NCBI GenBank assembly: GCA_028532985.1
Contig: JANCIK010000011.1
Span: forward strand, 1,860,001-1,924,000
DNA length: 64,000 bases
Source: Stropharia rugosoannulata
Taxonomy: Eukaryota > Basidiomycota > Agaricomycetes > Agaricales > Strophariaceae
Direction: 5' to 3'
The notes below the pieces were generated by a model. It did not search any database. It was given only the letters and a program-made list of their open reading frames with translations, and was not told the DNA's origin. Every line of letters starts with the position of its first letter. Position 1 is the first letter of the stretch. Shown one piece after another: positions 10,820 through 22,731 of the stretch. The translations under genes and the position numbers were made by a program.

Positions 10820-12445
10820 CACTATGCCAAAAGCTAGCTGCTTCCATCCCTCTCTTAAGAGCACTATCAAAGCAGGCAATAGCTGCTTTGATGTTTGCGA
10901 CAACATGGAGGGTAAATACGAAGCCATGCAAGGACTAGACACAGCACGAGTCCCTAGCCCAAAACCTCCCCAAGGGATAGCTCAACATCATCAGGTCATA
11001 GTGAATGCTTCCAAGGGTGTAACAAACAAAACCTATAAAGAGTATCTACGGTATGTGGCATGAATGACCCTAATCATATGCTATTTAACTAATCAAATAC
11101 AAGTATTGAAGAGCAAATGGGTGTTTTTCTTGTTAAATGGAACTTGGTCAAAACACCTGGAGACTTTTTCTGTAAGAAGCCTCCAGTAGATTCCCCTGAC
11201 CTCATTATAGTATACATTATGCATGAGTACATGTTTCAAGCAACCCTCAAAGCATGTATTTTATTAACATAAAGCTATGTGCGGTTCAACACATTAGATG
11301 TGATGCCACATATCATGACGGCACCATAAAGAGCGAAGGGACCTCTATAGGAACATATTCTTATGCCCAGAAGATTAGAGCAGCAATGACTACTTAGCTT
11401 TTTGGTCAAAAATATCAACTTGGAAATGTGGACTGGTTCCAGGGTGCAGATGCAGATGTCACTTGTGGAAACCCTTCAGTATCATCTGATGTCTCCCAAT
11501 TCATGCTGGGTCTTTGCAACTGCAAGAACAGGGCAGGCAAAAAATCTACAAGTGCTCAAGCCATTACATTGGTGTGTCTCAGCTTGCAGCAACAATATCA
11601 GTATTTAATTTAATGTTGTCACTCCATTAATTCTGCAGAATATTTTATGCCAGCTATATGACTTTAATCATTGTAGTGAGAACTGGGATTTATGTGACTA
11701 TAAGCCAGGCTCTCATAAAAAATCTATTCATGATTGGGGTGGTCCTATGCTTTGCAGAGAGCTCCAAGCCATCTACCTATTGTCATTCCTTTGTCTTCTT
11801 CATTCAGACAAGGTATTAAACATACACTGGGAACATCTACAGTTCACCATCGACAAAGAAGATCGGCATGGAATCCTTACACTTGCTCTGCCTTTTAGAA
11901 AAACACATCCAGATGGAGGTAAGCAGTCTTAATGCCATCTCAGCAACATGATTACCATTCTCTAACTTGTTGGATTCTTTTCTAATTGTAGGGATCAAAC
12001 CCTTTGTTCTTCATATGTTTCCTAATGATGATGTACATCTTTGTGCTGTCACAGCACTAGCAGATTGGGTAGAAGCATCCCAGCTTATATCAGGGTATAT
12101 TTTTTCGAAAAATGGGTTCCAATGATCACCTATCTCCAGACAATATCCCAATGGCATGTTATCTTTGTCATTATGTTATATTTTGTACTCATTAACAATT
12201 TTGAATAGACTTCAGAACAATTTTTGGAATATTTTAGAAACAATTTGCTGGATATTGGCATAGATCAGTATCCTTATGGAACACACTCCTTTTGACACGG
12301 AGGCATGCAGTATCTAGCTGGTAATGAGCATCGCTGCCCTCTGTGCCAAATTTGCAAGTGGGGTGGGTGGAGTGAAGAATTCACCAGCAATTCTATTCTG
12401 AAATACATCATTTCATGGAACAATGATCCAACAGAAGAATGAGAG
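10820..12445 (+). pseudogene. Tyrosine recombinase (fungal integrase-like) relic
   Basis: MPKASCFHPSL starts a chain of frames (about 10824-12445) matching a basidiomycete tyrosine-recombinase family. The blocks are SIGTYSYAQKIRAAMT, GNPSVSSDVSQFMLGL, NWDLCDYKPG, DWGGPMLCRELQAIYLLSFL, LPFRKTHPDG with an intron (about 11918-11991) and then GIKPFVLHMFP, YPYGTHSF*HGGMQYLAG, and LKYIISWNNDPTE, which carries the likely Tyr nucleophile. The first catalytic Arg (LLR.D in relatives) is LLHSD here (CAT, 11801-11803). The HxxR box reads HSF-stop-HGG (TGA 12293-12295, CAC 12296-12298), where relatives have HSFRRGG. Each change is one CpG transition. Further stops lie near 11395, 12123 and 12441. Same strand as the TET/JBP gene, about 280 bp downstream. 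Confidence 0.75.
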
Positions 12446-12651
12446 GACTTTTTTAATCCTAGAAAAAGCCTATAATTAAGTGTCCAGCTTGCAGAAGATC
12501 TTGCCCATGTTCTTAGAACTAGTTCTTATATTTATGTTTCACTCTCTTTTGTAATTTAATTTTGTAGCTCATGGAAATTTGAAATTTATTACAAGAAAAA
12601 GCAACATGAATTAGGAAACAAGACAACAAAAAAATTACACAGGGCTGTAAC

Positions 12652-13099
12652 CTACATAATACCATCCATATCCTTATCCTCAGAGTCCTGCTTGCTATCA
12701 GAGTAGCTTGCTTTTTTGCAGTTCATAAGGCGGTATTGCTTGGCAATATCAGCAGGGTTGGATTTAACATGCCACTTCCCCTGCTTGTGGTAGCCAAATG
12801 TCTTTTTGAAGTCGTTACTGTATTCTTGCTTAGCTAGTGTTGTGAGCCAGTTATCTTCTTCTCTACAGATTGCTTCAAGCCTGGCCTGAATCTCTTTGAA
12901 ATTCATTTTTTTGCCATTGATGTTAAATGTTGCCCAGAAGTCCTCTACCTGGGTAGTTCGGCGCATAGCATAGACAAGCTTCTATATACAAAAAATGGCA
13001 GGAGTAAGCAAGTCTGAGAGAACCAATGAATACAAAATAAATACAAACTTTAGCATTGAAATATTTGCCCTTGACAGAGCTTCAATACCCAACCTTCCA
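12652..13099 (-). pseudogene. Unrecognised gene fragment, 3' end, cut by a TIR element
   Basis: Two exons on the minus strand encode …GLGIEAL-type residues ending SRANISMLK. An intron (donor gtttgt near 13051, acceptor tatatag near 12982) follows, then KLVYAMRRTTQVEDFWATFN, a Lys/Asn-rich helical region and an acidic tail (SDSKQDSEDKDMDG) to a stop at 12652. The coding sequence is lost exactly where the CATCAGG-ended element begins at 13100. I do not recognise the protein. Confidence 0.4.
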
Positions 13100-14049
13100 C
13101 ATCAGGAAAATGACTTTTTCCCCCAGGGGTTTTGTATCTCCCTGGCACTGCCTTAGAGATCGTAAGGCAGCTAGGGCATACAAAGCAGCCAGGGCCCTTA
13201 GGTGCACTCAGGGCAAGGTCCCTCTGAAAACAACCAGGTACAACTTTCCCAAGGCAATCCAGGGCAGCTCAAGGCATCCTAGGATCCACCAGATGTACCT
13301 TGTATCATTCAAAGGTGTTTAGATATAATGCCATTTAATAAGTACTATTCAAACTTCTTATACAAAACAAGTTATATATTGACTCTAACTAGACTAGATA
13401 ATACAGTATTCATGTATGTAGATACATATAATACAACACAGTGATAGGGTGCTTATGAAGATGGTGACTCTGCACATAGGACAGTGGCTGGGTACCATAG
13501 TATACAGGACTTCAGTAAACTATTAGTATACCGTAGATCACAGGCCCATTTTCAACAAATGGCAACCTAGTATAATACCGTGATCTATGGGGCTAATGGC
13601 AACCTATCTTAGTACTGTGTTTCACAGGGCCATTTTCAACAAATGGCATCCACATATATAGGTGATGTAAATCCGGCAGAAAAATGACTTACGGCGGCAT
13701 TATATATATTTTTCTGAAGCAAATCCGGCGGAATTAGTGTGCAGAGCGAGATAATGGATTGTAGTTGATGACTTTTATTATTTCCGCCGGTTTTTGGATA
13801 TTTCCGCCGGATAGATGGTACTATATAAATCTACTACTTTGTTGCCGCCAATTTGTGCATTTAAAATTATTTTTATGGGTCAGTAGAATTCAAATACTTG
13901 ACTACACTTTTTGTTTCATAAAAAAGTAGATATTGTATAGTTTGCATTTTAAAAAATTTGATCGCGAAGTCCGGCAGCTAAAATTTCTATGGTACATTTA
14001 TTTGATGTACCAGGGTGCAGGCCTATAGAGGTACCAAATTTCCGGTGGC

Positions 14050-15125
14050 CTCTGGGCATAAGAAATGATTTTTACAAGTAGAAAAGATTGAAACCCAGAT
14101 TTATCAAGGATAAAGATTGTTCATTTAATTGTGAGGTTTGTATGCCTTTGTACATGCTTTATAATGCACCTGGGCACCACCAGGCCGCCGGCCTATAGAG
14201 ACAACAAGTCTCTTGTGGCCTCTGGGTTAAGAAATAATTTTTATGATTATAAAAGATTAAAAGCCAGATTTATGAATGATAAAGATTGTTTAATTAATTG
14301 TGAGGTCTGGCAGCTTTGATACATGTCTTGCAGTGCACCTGGCCACCGGATTTTATTCCCAACAAGTCCTCAAGAGCCTCTGGACACAACAAATGATTTT
14401 TACAATCAGAAATGATTGAAACCCAGATTTATGAAGGATGAATATTGTTTAATTAACTCTAAGGTCCGGCGGCTTTTTTACACGCCTTATAGTGCACCTG
14501 CTCAATACCTCGTTGCCAACCTATAAATACAACAAGTTTCCGGCGGGTTCTGGGCCCAAAAAATGATTTTTACAAGTAGAAAAGATTGAAATCTGGATTT
14601 ATGAAAGATAAATATTGTTTACTTATCTGTGATGGCTTGCTGCTTTTTTACACACATTATAGTGCATTTGGGCACTACTTGGTTGCGTACTTGTATGGTC
14701 AACAGATTTCCGGTGGCCTATGAGTGTAAAAAGAATTTTACAATTAAAGAAGATTGAAAGCCGGATTTAAGAAGGATAACAATTGTTTAATTAATCATGA
14801 GGTACAGCGTCCTTTCTAGACATCTTGTAGTGCACCTGGCCGCCGTATTGTATGGCCAACAGGTTTCTGGCGGCTTTTGGGCATAAGGAATTGTTTTTAT
14901 AGTTAGAAAAGATTAAAACTCGGATTTAAATTAAGTAAAGATTGTTTAATTGATTGTGAGGTCCAGCGGATTTTTTACATGTCTTGTAGTGCACCTGGCT
15001 GCTGTCTTGTGTGGCCAACAAATTTCCAGTGGGTTTTGAGCACAAAAATTGATTTTTAAAAGTAGAAAAGATTGAAACCTGGATTTACAAAGAATAAAGA
15101 TTGTTTAATTAATTATCAGGTCCCT
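14050..15125 (+). repeat. About 165-bp tandem modules inside the foldback element
   Basis: The phrase GATTTTTACAAGTAGAAAAGATTGAAA with variants recurs at about 14067, 14236, 14395, 14563, 14733, 14893 and 15051, a spacing of roughly 160-170 bp. Each unit also has TTGTTTAATTAATTGTGAGG, then GTGCACCTGG, then TTTCCGGTGG. The first three modules belong to the inverted arm and recur reversed at 15840-16290; the other four lie in the loop only. CCGGCGG motifs sit at fixed places in the unit. Confidence 0.75.
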
Positions 15126-15515
15126 CAACCTCAAGACATGCCTTGTAGTGCAACTGGCTGCTGCCTCAGGTTGCCAGACCTTACCAATAGCATGTTTTCG
15201 GAACCAGCTGAGCATTGACTCAGTGGCCATCAGAAGATGTCTAATCTATGTATATGTCATTCATCATTTCTGCACAGTGTTTAAGGAAGAACTTATGATG
15301 GTACTGAACTCTTGCAGAGCACTGATAAGAATAGTGCAATTCCAACAGGTGTGCAAGATACATTGATGAATCAGAACCAAAGGCTATGGTTGTGCAAGAA
15401 GTGCTGGACAAGCCAGCATATGTTGTAAGAATGTGGAAATAAATGAGAAGGGGTCAAGTGGTAATGCATTAGTGGGATAGTGTTTGACAGAGCCATCTTT
15501 TTGTGCAGAAGAATG

Positions 15516-15824
15516 TTACTTTGCATTAAATGCATCTGACTTGTGCTTCAGGAACATGACAGTATGTGGGTGAGTGCAGTCTACAATACAAGTCATCCAG
15601 TAGTGGTGTCCCTCAGGCTTAGGCACTGAGAGCAGACTATGCAAGTCAGAATGCACCAATTCAAGTGGTTTAGTGGATTTGCAAGTTAAGCTCAGAAATG
15701 TACCAGATGTCATCTTGTGAGCCAAGCATGCTTTGCAAATTAGATCTGCATGCTCATTCAACATTACAAGTGTGCCAGTGACTAGACATTTGGAGTGCAG
15801 CTTTGTGAAATTCTTGAATAGCAC
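15516..15824 (-). pseudogene. Copia pre-integrase/integrase fragment inside the foldback loop
   Basis: The 102-residue open frame shows CKACLAHKMTSGTF (pre-integrase Cys pair), then PLELVHSDLHSLL (first integrase Asp) and YWMTCIVDCTHPHTVMFLKH. It ends abruptly after HKSDAFNAK. This is the Ty1/copia zinc-binding plus integrase-core start. It is a captured or nested fragment, not a full element. Bases 15148-15310 upstream match a reversed stretch at 38770-38935, so the loop sequence is shared between foldback copies. Confidence 0.65.
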
Positions 15825-18808
15825 TATGTCAAAAGCCGCCGGACCTTAGAGTTAATTAAACAATATTCATCCTTCATAAATCTGGGTTTCAATCATTTCT
15901 GATTGTAAAAATCATTTGTTGTGTCCAGAGGCTCTTGAGGACTTGTTGGGAATAAAATCCGGTGGCCAGGTGCACTGCAAGACATGTATCAAAGCTGCCA
16001 GACCTCACAATTAATTAAACAATCTTTATCATTCATAAATCTGGCTTTTAATCTTTTATAATCATAAAAATTATTTCTTAACCCAGAGGCCACAAGAGAC
16101 TTGTTGTCTCTATAGGCCGGCGGCCTGGTGGTGCCCAGGTGCATTATAAAGCATGTACAAAGGCATACAAACCTCACAATTAAATGAACAATCTTTATCC
16201 TTGATAAATCTGGGTTTCAATCTTTTCTACTTGTAAAAATCATTTCTTATGCCCAGAGGCCACCGGAAATTTGGTACCTCTATAGGCCTGCACCCTGGTA
16301 CATCAAATAAATGTACCATAGAAATTTTAGCTGCCGGACTTCGCGATCAAATTTTTTAAAATGCAAACTATACAATATCTACTTTTTTATGAAACAAAAA
16401 GTGTAGTCAAGTATTTGAATTCTACTGACCCATAAAAATAATTTTAAATGCACAAATTGGCGGCAACAAAGTAGTAGATTTATATAGTACCATCTATCCG
16501 GCGGAAATATCCAAAAACCGGCGGAAATAATAAAAGTCATCAACTACAATCCATTATCTCGCTCTGCACACTAATTCCGCCGGATTTGCTTCAGAAAAAT
16601 ATATATAATGCCGCCGTAAGTCATTTTTCTGCCGGATTTACATCACCTATATATGTGGATGCCATTTGTTGAAAATGGCCCTGTGAAACACAGTACTAAG
16701 ATAGGTTGCCATTAGCCCCATAGATCACGGTATTATACTAGGTTGCCATTTGTTGAAAATGGGCCTGTGATCTACGGTATACTAATAGTTTACTGAAGTC
16801 CTGTATACTATGGTACCCAGCCACTGTCCTATGTGAATTCTGATCAGAATAACATGTTCAAGAGCTTGTTAGAAAGCTTGAATTGATGTGAAGATGCTCC
16901 AAAAAACTATGAGGCAATTGAAGAAGTTGTTCTCGACTTAGGAACAAATTAGTCCAAGACAAGGAGATGGAGGAGGACATAGCTACTCACAGGCATCCAG
17001 AAACCCCACAATTTGTGTAACAGACATGTTTAAACTCCACATCAAGGATGCATAAACATGCCAAGTTTCAAAAATTGTTGTCCAAAACTGAAGGAAGGAG
17101 ATGACATTCAAGTCTGCAACAGCAGTCATATGGCCATGAGGGAGGTTGGATATTGAGGCTGTATCGGATGCCAAAACCTAGATAATTAGTTTTTTTTCTT
17201 ATCTGTAGTAGAAGACTCCAAAAAAAATCAGGCAAAAATATGAACAGGAACCCAAGATATGAAGTACTTTACCTAGAGAGGGGAGGGGGAGAAGGAGCAC
17301 ATGGCGGTTTTTTGGATTCCAAGTGACAATATAAAGTGTTTGAGTGCTCGTTAGAAAGCCACAATCAAGGTGAGTTCATCATAGAAAGAATTAAGGAGAT
17401 TGGAGACAAACCTATGTCAGAATCAATGAAATACCTCAAAACTCCAAAGTTTCACAACAACTTGGGATGGAGGACGCTTCGTCGCCCCCAAAATCAAGCC
17501 GTTGCAGGGGCAGGTACCTCATGTAGTTGAGTGAGTTTTCCCAAAGTTTGAAACACTCAGGATATCCAGAAGCGCACCTATGAATTAAATTGTCCCATCC
17601 AGGGGAAGGAGGACACACAGATTGAGATCGTCCTCAAGCTTGTCAAATCGCACAATTAATGGTACTGTTTGATACTGTTTGATAGGTAGTAATGAGACAA
17701 ACCAGGAAATGCAAAAATCATACTGTTTGGCCAGGTATTGACAGATATTCTTGGAGACAGTTTGCAGAGGACTAAAATGCTCTTGAAGGTTCAAAAAGAA
17801 TTAAGAGTAAATGTGGACAGGATCTGGAGTTATTGCACTTTCAAGCAGAGGCAGTCCAGGGGCAGGAGGAGCACATCATGGTTGGACGGCTTCCAGACAT
17901 TGGAATCAAACGTTCATAGACTCAATAGAATCCCCTAATTTTCAGGAGCTCATATGTGAAAAGAATGTCGCAATAAACCCAACACATACGTTTAAAATCA
18001 ATAAAACATCGGAAATTGGGGGAAGGAGGGTAACATAGCCGGTTCTCGCCTTCCAGGCAACCAAATCCATTGGTATTGAGCTCGTTAGAATTGCATAATT
18101 GCCCACATTCTGAATCTGGGGCAACCGAAGGCTCGGAAGAAACAGACAACAAAGAAATTGGTGAACTGTTTCAATAAGTGTCTCCAGATGGTGCTAAGTT
18201 TATGCGTTGAATACTGGTTTGTTATGGATGTTCTTGGATGCGTTAAAAACATATAAATGAGCTGAAGACACACCAAAAAACCGTTTGATAATGCAGTTCA
18301 CTATTCTGACGATATAAAGAAATCTCTATAGGAATGAGCCTATTCCATCCACATTTGCCCTCCTGACATAAATCCAAGCTCTAGACCAGATCTAACAAGG
18401 TAGCAGCCGCCAAGGACTGCCTGAGTAGAGTAGGACCTAAGCATACAAGAAAAGTTGAGGAAGGGGAGTGGGAAATATGAGAGTGAAGTGCAAGTGAACT
18501 TAGAGGACTTAGTTGACTTAGTGCAATATTGGATAGGCTTACATAATCAAATTATCAGACTATTTGAAGTACTTGAATTGGCATGTCACCCACAGAATGT
18601 GTATAATTTTATTGTTTGAAAATCAACAATGAAGGTGGGAAAAGTCATTCAAGCTGGCTTTATTTCCCCATGTTGCATGGAAATTCAAAGCATGCCAGGG
18701 CATGCCAGGACATCTCATGACATCCTAAAGTAGTTAAAGGCCCCATCAATTGATGATCTGATCGCACTTTCCTAAAGTGCTCTCCGATCAAAAGTCTTTT
18801 TCGTGATG

Positions 18809-19577
18809 TAGAGTGTTTGAGGGCTTGTTAGAAAGCTATAGGCAAGGTGAGTTTAGCATAGAAGGAATTAAAAACATTGGAGACAAACCAGTGTAGTCAA
18901 GTAGGTTCTCCAAAAATTTGAAGCCCTAAAACAGTCTAGAAGTGCACCTATGAATTAATCTGTCCCACCTAGGGGAAGGAGGACACCCAGATTGAGATCA
19001 CCCTTAAACTCACCAAATTGTGCAATGATTGATACTGTTGGATAGGTATTAATAAAACAAACTAGGAAATGCAAAAATCATACTGTTTGGCCAGGTATTA
19101 ACAGATATATGAGGGAAAATGTGTCCTAGGGGGACTTGACACCTATAAGATGGTACTTGGCAAGTACAGGATGGATTGCCATGATCTTGGAGACAGTTGG
19201 CAGAGGACTAAGATGGTCTTGAAGGTGCAAAAGAAATTGGGAGTGAAGGTAGACAGGATCTGGAGTTATGGCACTTTCAAGCAGAGGCAGTCCAGAGGCA
19301 GGAGGAGCACATTACAGTTGAATGGCTTCCAGGCATCAAAATCAAATGTTCAAGGACTCAATAGAATCCCCTAATGCCTAGGAGCTCATATGTGAAATAA
19401 ATGACACAATAAACCCAACCCATACCTTTAAAATTAATAAAACATTGGAAAATAGGGAAAGGAGAGAGACATAGCTGGTTCTGGCATTCCAGACATCCAA
19501 AAGCTTCAGTCTTGGGCTTGTTAGAATTACTTAATTGTCCACATTACAAATCTGGGGCAACCAAAGGCTTGGAATAA
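18809..19577. repeat. Older partial copy of the CATCA-ended element
   Basis: This stretch is a diverged direct copy of 17334-18135. GTGTTTGAGGGCTTGTTAGAAAGC, the TGGCCAGGTATT block and the AAGCAGAGGCAGTCCAG block all occur in the same order. CpGs of the other copy are TpG or CpA here, so it looks older. Copy 1 therefore sits next to, or inside, a decayed relative. It is cut on the right by the LTR at 19582. Confidence 0.6.
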
Positions 19578-19581
19578 ATGG

Positions 19582-20547
19582 TGACAGGCCTGTGTTTACA
19601 CCAAGGCTGTAAGTGGCCACAGCAGGTGGTTTGTGCTGAAGAGCAGGGATACAGCAGAGCAGTGACCAGCCTGGTCAGCCATCTCAGTGCTCAGCATGTG
19701 TATTACAAATCTATCACACATGTGCTCAGCAGGCAGTTGTGTGGGGTTCAGTGGACTGTACGGGCTATAAGTACACAGTTGAAGTACCTGGAATAGCTGT
19801 CAGCAGAGCACATAACAGTTACTGTCTTCTCAGCGGAGGACAAGAGTACAGCTGAGCGGAAGTATCAAAGGCAATGAGCAGGACTGTGTGTAGACAATGC
19901 CTCACAAGGCTCAGCAGAACACATGATAAAGGCAAAATTTGCCTAAGTCCACTTGTCAGGTGACTGTGGCACGTGTGCTGGAGCATGTGATGCCTGAGGG
20001 AATGAACAATACACATAGCAAGGACTCTGCTGGGGAACTTTGGCAGTGGAGTGGAGTTTAATGGAGTCTCTCAGCAGAGGCTGGCAATATAACAGAAACA
20101 GGTTGTGCTCAGTGGAACAGTCATCAAGATGCCCAGTGGAGGCACACATGCTCAGCAGACCTTTGGTTTGGCATTGCTAGTATTTATTTTCCACCTAAAT
20201 TAGTACAGAGTTTATATATATAAACTTGTAATTATAATTACGGAAATCAAGCAATTGTCTACCCACTAGATCTGTGTGCTGGGCTCTGTCCCAGGCTGTC
20301 AGTGGGCTGTGTTTAGCTTTTGTTAGGGTCTTAACTGTGAAGTGTCTTATGAATTATAGAAGTTTTGGATAGCTTCAGGCTACTGGGTCATTTGGAGAGC
20401 TCAGCAGGAAGTCAGTGCAACTATGTACGAAAACTTGCACTGTAGTGTTTGTGATTTGAGACTGCACCACTGGGTGAACAAGGTTCTGGATAGCCTCAGC
20501 AGAATAGGACTTTGAATAGTCCTAGCAGAACAACTTTGAATAGTCAG
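19582..20547 (+). mobile_element. LTR family 1, decayed 3'-truncated copy
   Basis: It starts TGACAGGCCTGTGTTTACACC exactly like the LTR at 35428 and follows it to about 20547 (TAGTCAG), where homology stops. Nearly all CpGs of that copy are TpG/CpA here, for example AGCGGA to AGCAGA. TATA-like TATATATAAAC lies near 20215. No 3' end or target duplication is left. Confidence 0.7.
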
Positions 20548-20866
20548 GGACAGCTACTGGTGGTGCTTCAGGGATTACAAAATGAGGGCAGCACTGTTCA
20601 ATCATCAAGCAAAGCTTGACTGCTGTGGATACATTGCTTTTGAAGACCAAATTCACTACACATATCTTGCATAGATTTTACATCACAGCCAGAGCCATCA
20701 CTATTTTCCTGTCAATGTCTCAAGCCTGAGCACCTCTGCTTCTGATCCCAACACTTTTCACAGCATGTTCAAGCACCAGTGCTCAACAATGAATTATAGT
20801 ACACTCCCTTTGTATGAGGATAATAATTCACTCAACACAGGCTCCTTTTTTTATAACCAGAACTAG
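20548..20866. other. Gene-free stretch
   Basis: Between the truncated LTR and the next relic. Short, stop-rich frames; probably the decayed 5' part of the relic that follows. Confidence 0.3.
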
Positions 20867-21863
20867 ATGGATGCCATTAACAGCTATACTCTGAAGGAGC
20901 TTATCAAAGCTACTTACCTACCTAATACCAAGTTAGAGCCATGGGGTACTGCTCTACAGCAAGCATTGCATTGCTACATGGTGCTAATCCATACCACACT
21001 CTTGAGGCAGCATGGCTATGGTTTAACAGAGAAGCTTGCACAATTTTACCCAGAGTACATTGTCTACTTTATAATTAAATGTATAATACTTATGCAATAT
21101 CAGCATCAATCCTGGGAAGCACAATCTTTGTATGCTTCAGAAAGACTCACAGTGCAAATACAGTGACAAGTTATGCTGTCTTCTATTCAGTATACTGCAC
21201 ACCATAGCTGATGAAGAGGGATCACTCCTTGTCATTTATTCCCTGCTCTTGACTAGATGCAAATCAATAATCTCAATGCTTTGTCTGTTGCTCTTTACGC
21301 TAGAGACTACAATTCAATAAATATACACTTTTACCAGTCCTGTTATGCCATCTTTGCACATGAATAACACATGTATAAATACAGCAAAAATCTCAGGTGC
21401 TTCTTCTTGCCCATCTCCCTCTTCCTTGTGTATTCATCTATCAAGCTCTATGGATTGCCTACATATGATGCATGAGACTCCAATGAGCTTTATATGTAAT
21501 GCTCATTATATCTTGAAAGGCATCAGCAAAACTGAAGTCAACAACAGCAACTTTCACCTATCCAACTCTCTTGGCTGTGAAGTCATGTACAAGGGCAATG
21601 TTCTTTGAACTGTGGACATTAAATGCATGTACAATAATGAGCTCATAAGCTTTAGGCAGTTCATCAAGCAGGATATCTTCTGCAGTGATGAAATTCCTAG
21701 CTATTGTTGCCCCTTGTTCATAATTGACCAGCTTGTTAATTATGCAAACAATGCTGCAGCTAGTTACTCCTTCACCAACAACTCACAGAATAGCTGTGAT
21801 GTCTACTGCACCTCATATGGCCAAAGGAGAAGCATAATGCCTATGGCTTTATTCACTCACTGA
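20867..21863 (+). pseudogene. Decayed gene, large unnamed agaricomycete protein family
   Basis: Open pieces in shifting frames read ALQQALHCYMVLIHTTLLRQ, AQFYPEYIVYFIIKC, HETPMSFICNAHYILKGISK, then ELISFRQFIKQDIF and CPLFIIDQLVNYANNAAASY. I associate these from memory with the C-terminal part of very large basidiomycete proteins that often carry a RecQ-like helicase region, but no helicase motif is visible here. Breaks include stops near 21164, 21606 and several frameshifts. It is AT-rich with almost no CpG, as expected of a heavily mutated copy. Confidence 0.35.
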
Positions 21864-22731
21864 AGGTCTTTATTAATGGTCTCTGGTCCTAGCCTTTATT
21901 GCAACAAGCTTTAGCTGAGGCTATCTCACTCTTTATACAAGTTGATGTCTACAACATACTTTGCTTTAGTCCTACTAGTCTTGATGATAATAATACAGGA
22001 GAAAAGACTCAGTGAAAGCTATTCTAATATCACAACAGAACAATTTAGAAAATTTTGATACTGTTATAGCTATGGTTAATGATAAAGCAGAGTCAACTAG
22101 GCTTACAGGTATGTAGATTATATGTTGCTATAGCACTTCTAATACTTTTAATCAAGGCACAAGAATAGGAAGAGTAAAGGTTATTTTTACTCTTTCAATG
22201 ATTTTGGATACTTGCTTGGGGCAACAAAATGCCCCTCATAATTGGCCAACTTTGCTATTAGCATATATTGAGTGATACTCACCAATACTATCTCAGCCAT
22301 CTGTTTCTAATAGTAACATGTATCTAATCAAAAAGATAGAACCTTTAGCAGATGCCAATCCCACAGGTATTTAAGCCTGGTACTCAATTATTCTAGTCTC
22401 AAATATTTGGCAAAGTTGCATGCTATTTCCAGTATTTCCCAAGCTTGCTCTAATGCCTAATAACTAGACATCTGATAATGTACTTGATAGATGCTCATTT
22501 TTTTAAGTTAATAACTGGTCTAATAAATATGTATTCCAAACCATATGGTAGAGCCATACCTGGTACTATCTTTTTGGATTATATAAGCCATTCCAGCTTA
22601 GTCAGATCAGAAATAGTTGCTCATATTGTGTCTTTCCCTTTGTAAAATATACGCCTGGCAATTACTTCCTGCTTATAAGCATTCATTTTTGCAAGCTTAC
22701 TTATATTGCTTTCTACTTGTTTTCTATCCCT

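Larger units (their letters stand above)
13473..16835. mobile_element. Foldback element with 1-kb inverted arms
   Basis: Perfect ends CACATAGGACAGTGGCTGGG … reverse complement. The left arm (13473-about 14472) and right arm (about 15836-16835) are near-identical inverted repeats of about 1 kb. The empty site is known from the 48-kb copy of the host element (GGTAATTCTGCAC), so the flanks GACTCTG (13466-13472) and AATTCTG (16836-16842) are a decayed 7-bp target duplication. The centre holds more arm-like modules and a Copia integrase fragment. Long arms with a 7-9-bp duplication resemble Mutator-like or foldback elements; no transposase is present. Single arms of the same family are at 42320-43108 and, degraded, at 38770-39442 and up to 9787. 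Confidence 0.8.
13100..18808. mobile_element. CATCA-ended TIR element, copy 1, split by a foldback element
   Basis: The left end CATCAGGAAAATGACTTTT and right end AAAAGTCTTTTTCGTGATG are inverted copies of each other. Without the 13473-16835 insertion it is about 2.34 kb and matches the reverse complement of 45963-48354 over its whole length. No transposase is recognisable in either copy, so both look non-autonomous. The end GCACTTTCCTAAAGTGC near 18770 is a strong hairpin. Motifs of the form GCTCGTTAGAAAGC recur at about 16868, 17347, 18078 and, past the element end, 18826. Confidence 0.75.

Noticed and set aside
20867..21863. Firm call of a RecQ/telomere-linked helicase
   Set aside because: No helicase motif (Walker A, DEAH-type) is readable; similarity is recalled, not tested.
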